Notes under the pieces: generated by a model | What the model was told of the DNA's origin: nothing | Database searches by the model: none | Seen by the model: only the letters and a program-made list of their open reading frames with translations | Shown here: positions 62,995 through 64,000 of the stretch, one piece after another | Layout of the letters: each line of letters begins with the position of its first letter | How positions within the stretch are numbered: position 1 is the first letter of the stretch | Position numbers and translations under genes: made by a program | Origin: Peribacillus frigoritolerans | GTDB taxonomy: Bacteria > Bacillota > Bacilli > Bacillales > DSM-1321 | Length of the DNA stretch: 64,000 bases | Direction: 5' to 3' | Assembly (NCBI RefSeq): GCF_040250305.1 | Contig: NZ_CP158190.1 | Location: 1,458,001 to 1,522,000, forward strand

Positions 62995-63026
62995 GAAAAA
63001 CCCCGTTCCTGAATACGGAACGGGGT
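62995..63026 (-). terminator. riboswitch-controlled terminator before tenA
   Basis: On the minus strand CCCCGTTCC pairs with GGAACGGGG, followed by TTTTTC. It lies 30 nt beyond the TPP aptamer and should form when TPP is bound. Confidence 0.9.
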
Positions 63027-63055
63027 AGATGGATATAGTCTGTAAATGGACGATA

Positions 63056-63146
63056 TCATCCACTTCCCTCCGCCGGTATGAGCCGGTTCAGGTTCAAAGG
63101 GTCCGGAACTATTTCCATCTCAGTCTTAAAAAAGACTCCCCTAGTG
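63056..63146 (-). promoter_or_regulatory. TPP riboswitch (THI element)
   Basis: The minus strand shows the conserved core: GGGG near the start, CTGAGA, GGACCCTTTGAACCTGA, then CGGCTCATACCGGCG and AGGGAAGTGGA. TPP binding terminates transcription of tenA-thiW-thiD-thiM-thiE. Upstream TTGTCT and TAATTA, 17 bp apart, could be its promoter. Confidence 0.97.
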
Positions 63147-63254
63147 GTGTGAATTGTATGTAATTACTGACATCATATCAGAAAGACAAGAAAATGCAAC
63201 CCGTATTTGAAGAGAGAGCACATTATGTCCAGGAAAAAAGGGAGAACCAGGTAA

Positions 63255-63283
63255 TTGACTTTTGATGATTATTAGGATAGAAT
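63255..63283 (+). promoter_or_regulatory. promoter of the SAM riboswitch
   Basis: TTGACT (63255-63260), 17-bp spacer, TAGAAT (63278-63283), about 25 bp before the aptamer. Confidence 0.65.
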
Positions 63284-63309
63284 CATTTCTACATCATTTA
63301 TATATCGAA

Positions 63310-63414
63310 TTCTTATCCAGAGAGGTGGAGGGACTTGGCCCAAAGAAACCTCGGCAGCGGACCCGTTTTGGGAACTGTGCTAAATCCAACAAGCATATGC
63401 TTGGAAGATAAGAA
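63310..63414 (+). promoter_or_regulatory. SAM-I riboswitch (S-box)
   Basis: It shows the P1 strand TTCTTATC, AGAGAGGTGGAGGGACTTGG, CCCAAAGAAACCTCGGCAGC, and the closing strand GATAAGAA. All are S-box landmarks. Binding of S-adenosylmethionine should favour the terminator at 63435-63468. The only gene downstream is a small FbpA-like protein with its own likely promoter. Confidence 0.95.
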
Positions 63415-63434
63415 GAGCCGTACGGACACTGTCA

Positions 63435-63468
63435 GCCTCTTCTTGAATTAGAAGGGGCTTTTATTTTT
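63435..63468 (+). terminator. S-box terminator
   Basis: GCCTCTTCT pairs with AGAAGGGGC (one G-T), followed by TTTTATTTTT. Confidence 0.88.
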
Positions 63469-63482
63469 GGAAATAACGTTTA

Positions 63483-63510
63483 GTGACATAATAGAAAAGG
63501 TATATATAAT
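63483..63510 (+). promoter_or_regulatory. possible second promoter before the FbpA-like gene
   Basis: GTGACA (5 of 6 to consensus), 16-bp spacer, TATAAT (63505-63510). It lies downstream of the S-box terminator, so the gene may be expressed independently of SAM. Confidence 0.5.
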
Positions 63511-63588
63511 TTGGTGAAAATCAAACAAGTTGATAAAGTTAGCTAACTAGAAGCAGGCTCTAGGATGACTAGGAAAGGAGCCATTTAC

Positions 63589-63777
63589 ATGGCAGAATTA
63601 TTTAAGAGGATTGAACAGAGGAAGGCAAAGCTCATTGAAGAGCTATTGGCCAATGGAGTATACAAAACCTCTGATGAAAGGCACCTTTATGATGCCCCAT
63701 TAAAAGTGCTCGAAGATGAATATAGGATAGTTATAAATAGACCTAATAACGAGTCACCTTCTGAATGGATGACATAG
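63589..63777 (+). CDS. FbpA-like small protein
   Basis: A 62-aa protein, MAELFKRIEQRKAKLIEELL, then ANGVYKTSDERHLYDAPLKV, resembling Fur-regulated basic protein A of Bacillus (helix, GxYK, HLY, short helix). AAAGGAG lies eight bases before ATG 63589; the ATG at 63565 has no ribosome binding site. FbpA helps the FsrA small RNA in the iron-sparing response in B. subtilis. No Fur box was found upstream here. Confidence 0.65.
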   Translation: MAELFKRIEQRKAKLIEELLANGVYKTSDERHLYDAPLKVLEDEYRIVINRPNNESPSEWMT

Positions 63778-63822
63778 TAAGCGATGGACTATATTTTGGG
63801 TTCTGGGATAAGGTATATGATG

Positions 63823-63858
63823 TAAGCATTCACAGTCTACACTAGTGGATGCTTTTTT
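63823..63858 (+). terminator. terminator of the FbpA-like gene
   Basis: AAGCATTCAC pairs with GTGGATGCTT (one G-T) and is followed by TTTTTT. Nothing further is supported between here and the window end. Confidence 0.8.
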
Positions 63859-64000
63859 GGGTTTAATAGAAAATGACATAAAATATACATAATTAAAGAA
63901 TAAAGTAGGTGTTTTGTCACATTTGACCTATAAAATAACACATTTTATTTCTGGAAAATAGTTGATTTTAACTAGTAGTTTCATTATGATGAAAGTGTAA

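Noticed and set aside
1..64000. CRISPR arrays, tRNA or rRNA genes, prophage structural genes
   Set aside because: No regularly spaced identical repeats with unique spacers, no tRNA-like clover-leaf or rRNA sequence, and no capsid, tail or terminase genes were seen. The ~20-bp arrays have no spacers and diverge between units.

Overview
The window looks like the chromosome of a low-GC, spore-forming Bacillaceae species, most like Peribacillus/Bacillus simplex. The evidence is strong AGGAGG-type ribosome binding sites, TTG/GTG starts, Rho-independent terminators after most operons, a CotH spore-coat kinase, TPP and SAM riboswitches, catabolite (cre-like) sites, and a GC-rich palindromic repeat of a kind dispersed through Bacillus genomes. 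The species is an inference. No rRNA, tRNA, CRISPR array or intact insertion sequence was seen.

Layout. 1-4.4 kb: tail of a YhgE/Pip membrane protein, a three-gene SsuABC-like ABC importer, an array of ~20.5-bp repeats, and nrnA (oligoribonuclease/pAp phosphatase). 4.8-7.6 kb: CoA transferase, acyl-CoA dehydrogenase and DUF3870. 7.6-9.1 kb: decayed or frameshifted small genes, then cotH. 10.4-20.7 kb: ordinary enzymes (RNA methyltransferase, M14 carboxypeptidase, metallo-beta-lactamase-fold hydrolase, 2-hydroxyacid dehydrogenase, Bcr/CflA exporter, SDR, Gfo/Idh/MocA, old yellow enzyme), with a second array of the ~20-bp repeats at 15.4 kb. 20.9-25 kb: GH1 phospho-beta-glycosidase, a SulP transporter behind a large dyad, and a MerR regulator. 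25.2-31.2 kb: tryptophan/kynurenine operon (carboxylesterase, kynU, permease, kynA, a wrecked kynB, a NadD-like gene). 31.4-35.4 kb: sulfate ABC transporter operon. 35.9-44.6 kb: NlpC/P60 hydrolase, small membrane and cytosolic proteins, aldose epimerase, amino-acid permease, a probable small RNA, yezD, a GC-rich palindromic element, a class A-like serine hydrolase and a cold-shock protein.

44.78-55.06 kb is a ~10.3-kb genomic island. It is bounded by 61-bp direct repeats (one mismatch) that duplicate the 3' end of an M29 aminopeptidase gene, carries repeated GTGACCA motifs just inside both ends, and has a tyrosine integrase ruined by stops and frameshifts. Its cargo is a LysR regulator, acyl-CoA dehydrogenase, CaiB-type CoA transferase, acyl-CoA ligase, MFS transporter and a beta-lactamase-fold hydrolase. 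Together these read as an uptake, hydrolysis, CoA-activation and oxidation/reduction route for an unknown carboxylic acid, under probable catabolite control.

55-64 kb: aminopeptidase, aldehyde dehydrogenase, NiaP-like niacin transporter, and a thiamin salvage operon (tenA-thiW-thiD-thiM-thiE) under a TPP riboswitch. The window ends with a SAM riboswitch upstream of a small FbpA-like protein.

The items most worth following up are the island and its unknown substrate, the carboxylesterase heading a kynurenine operon whose kynB is dead, the nested 20.5-bp repeat arrays, and the frameshifted repeat protein divergent from cotH.
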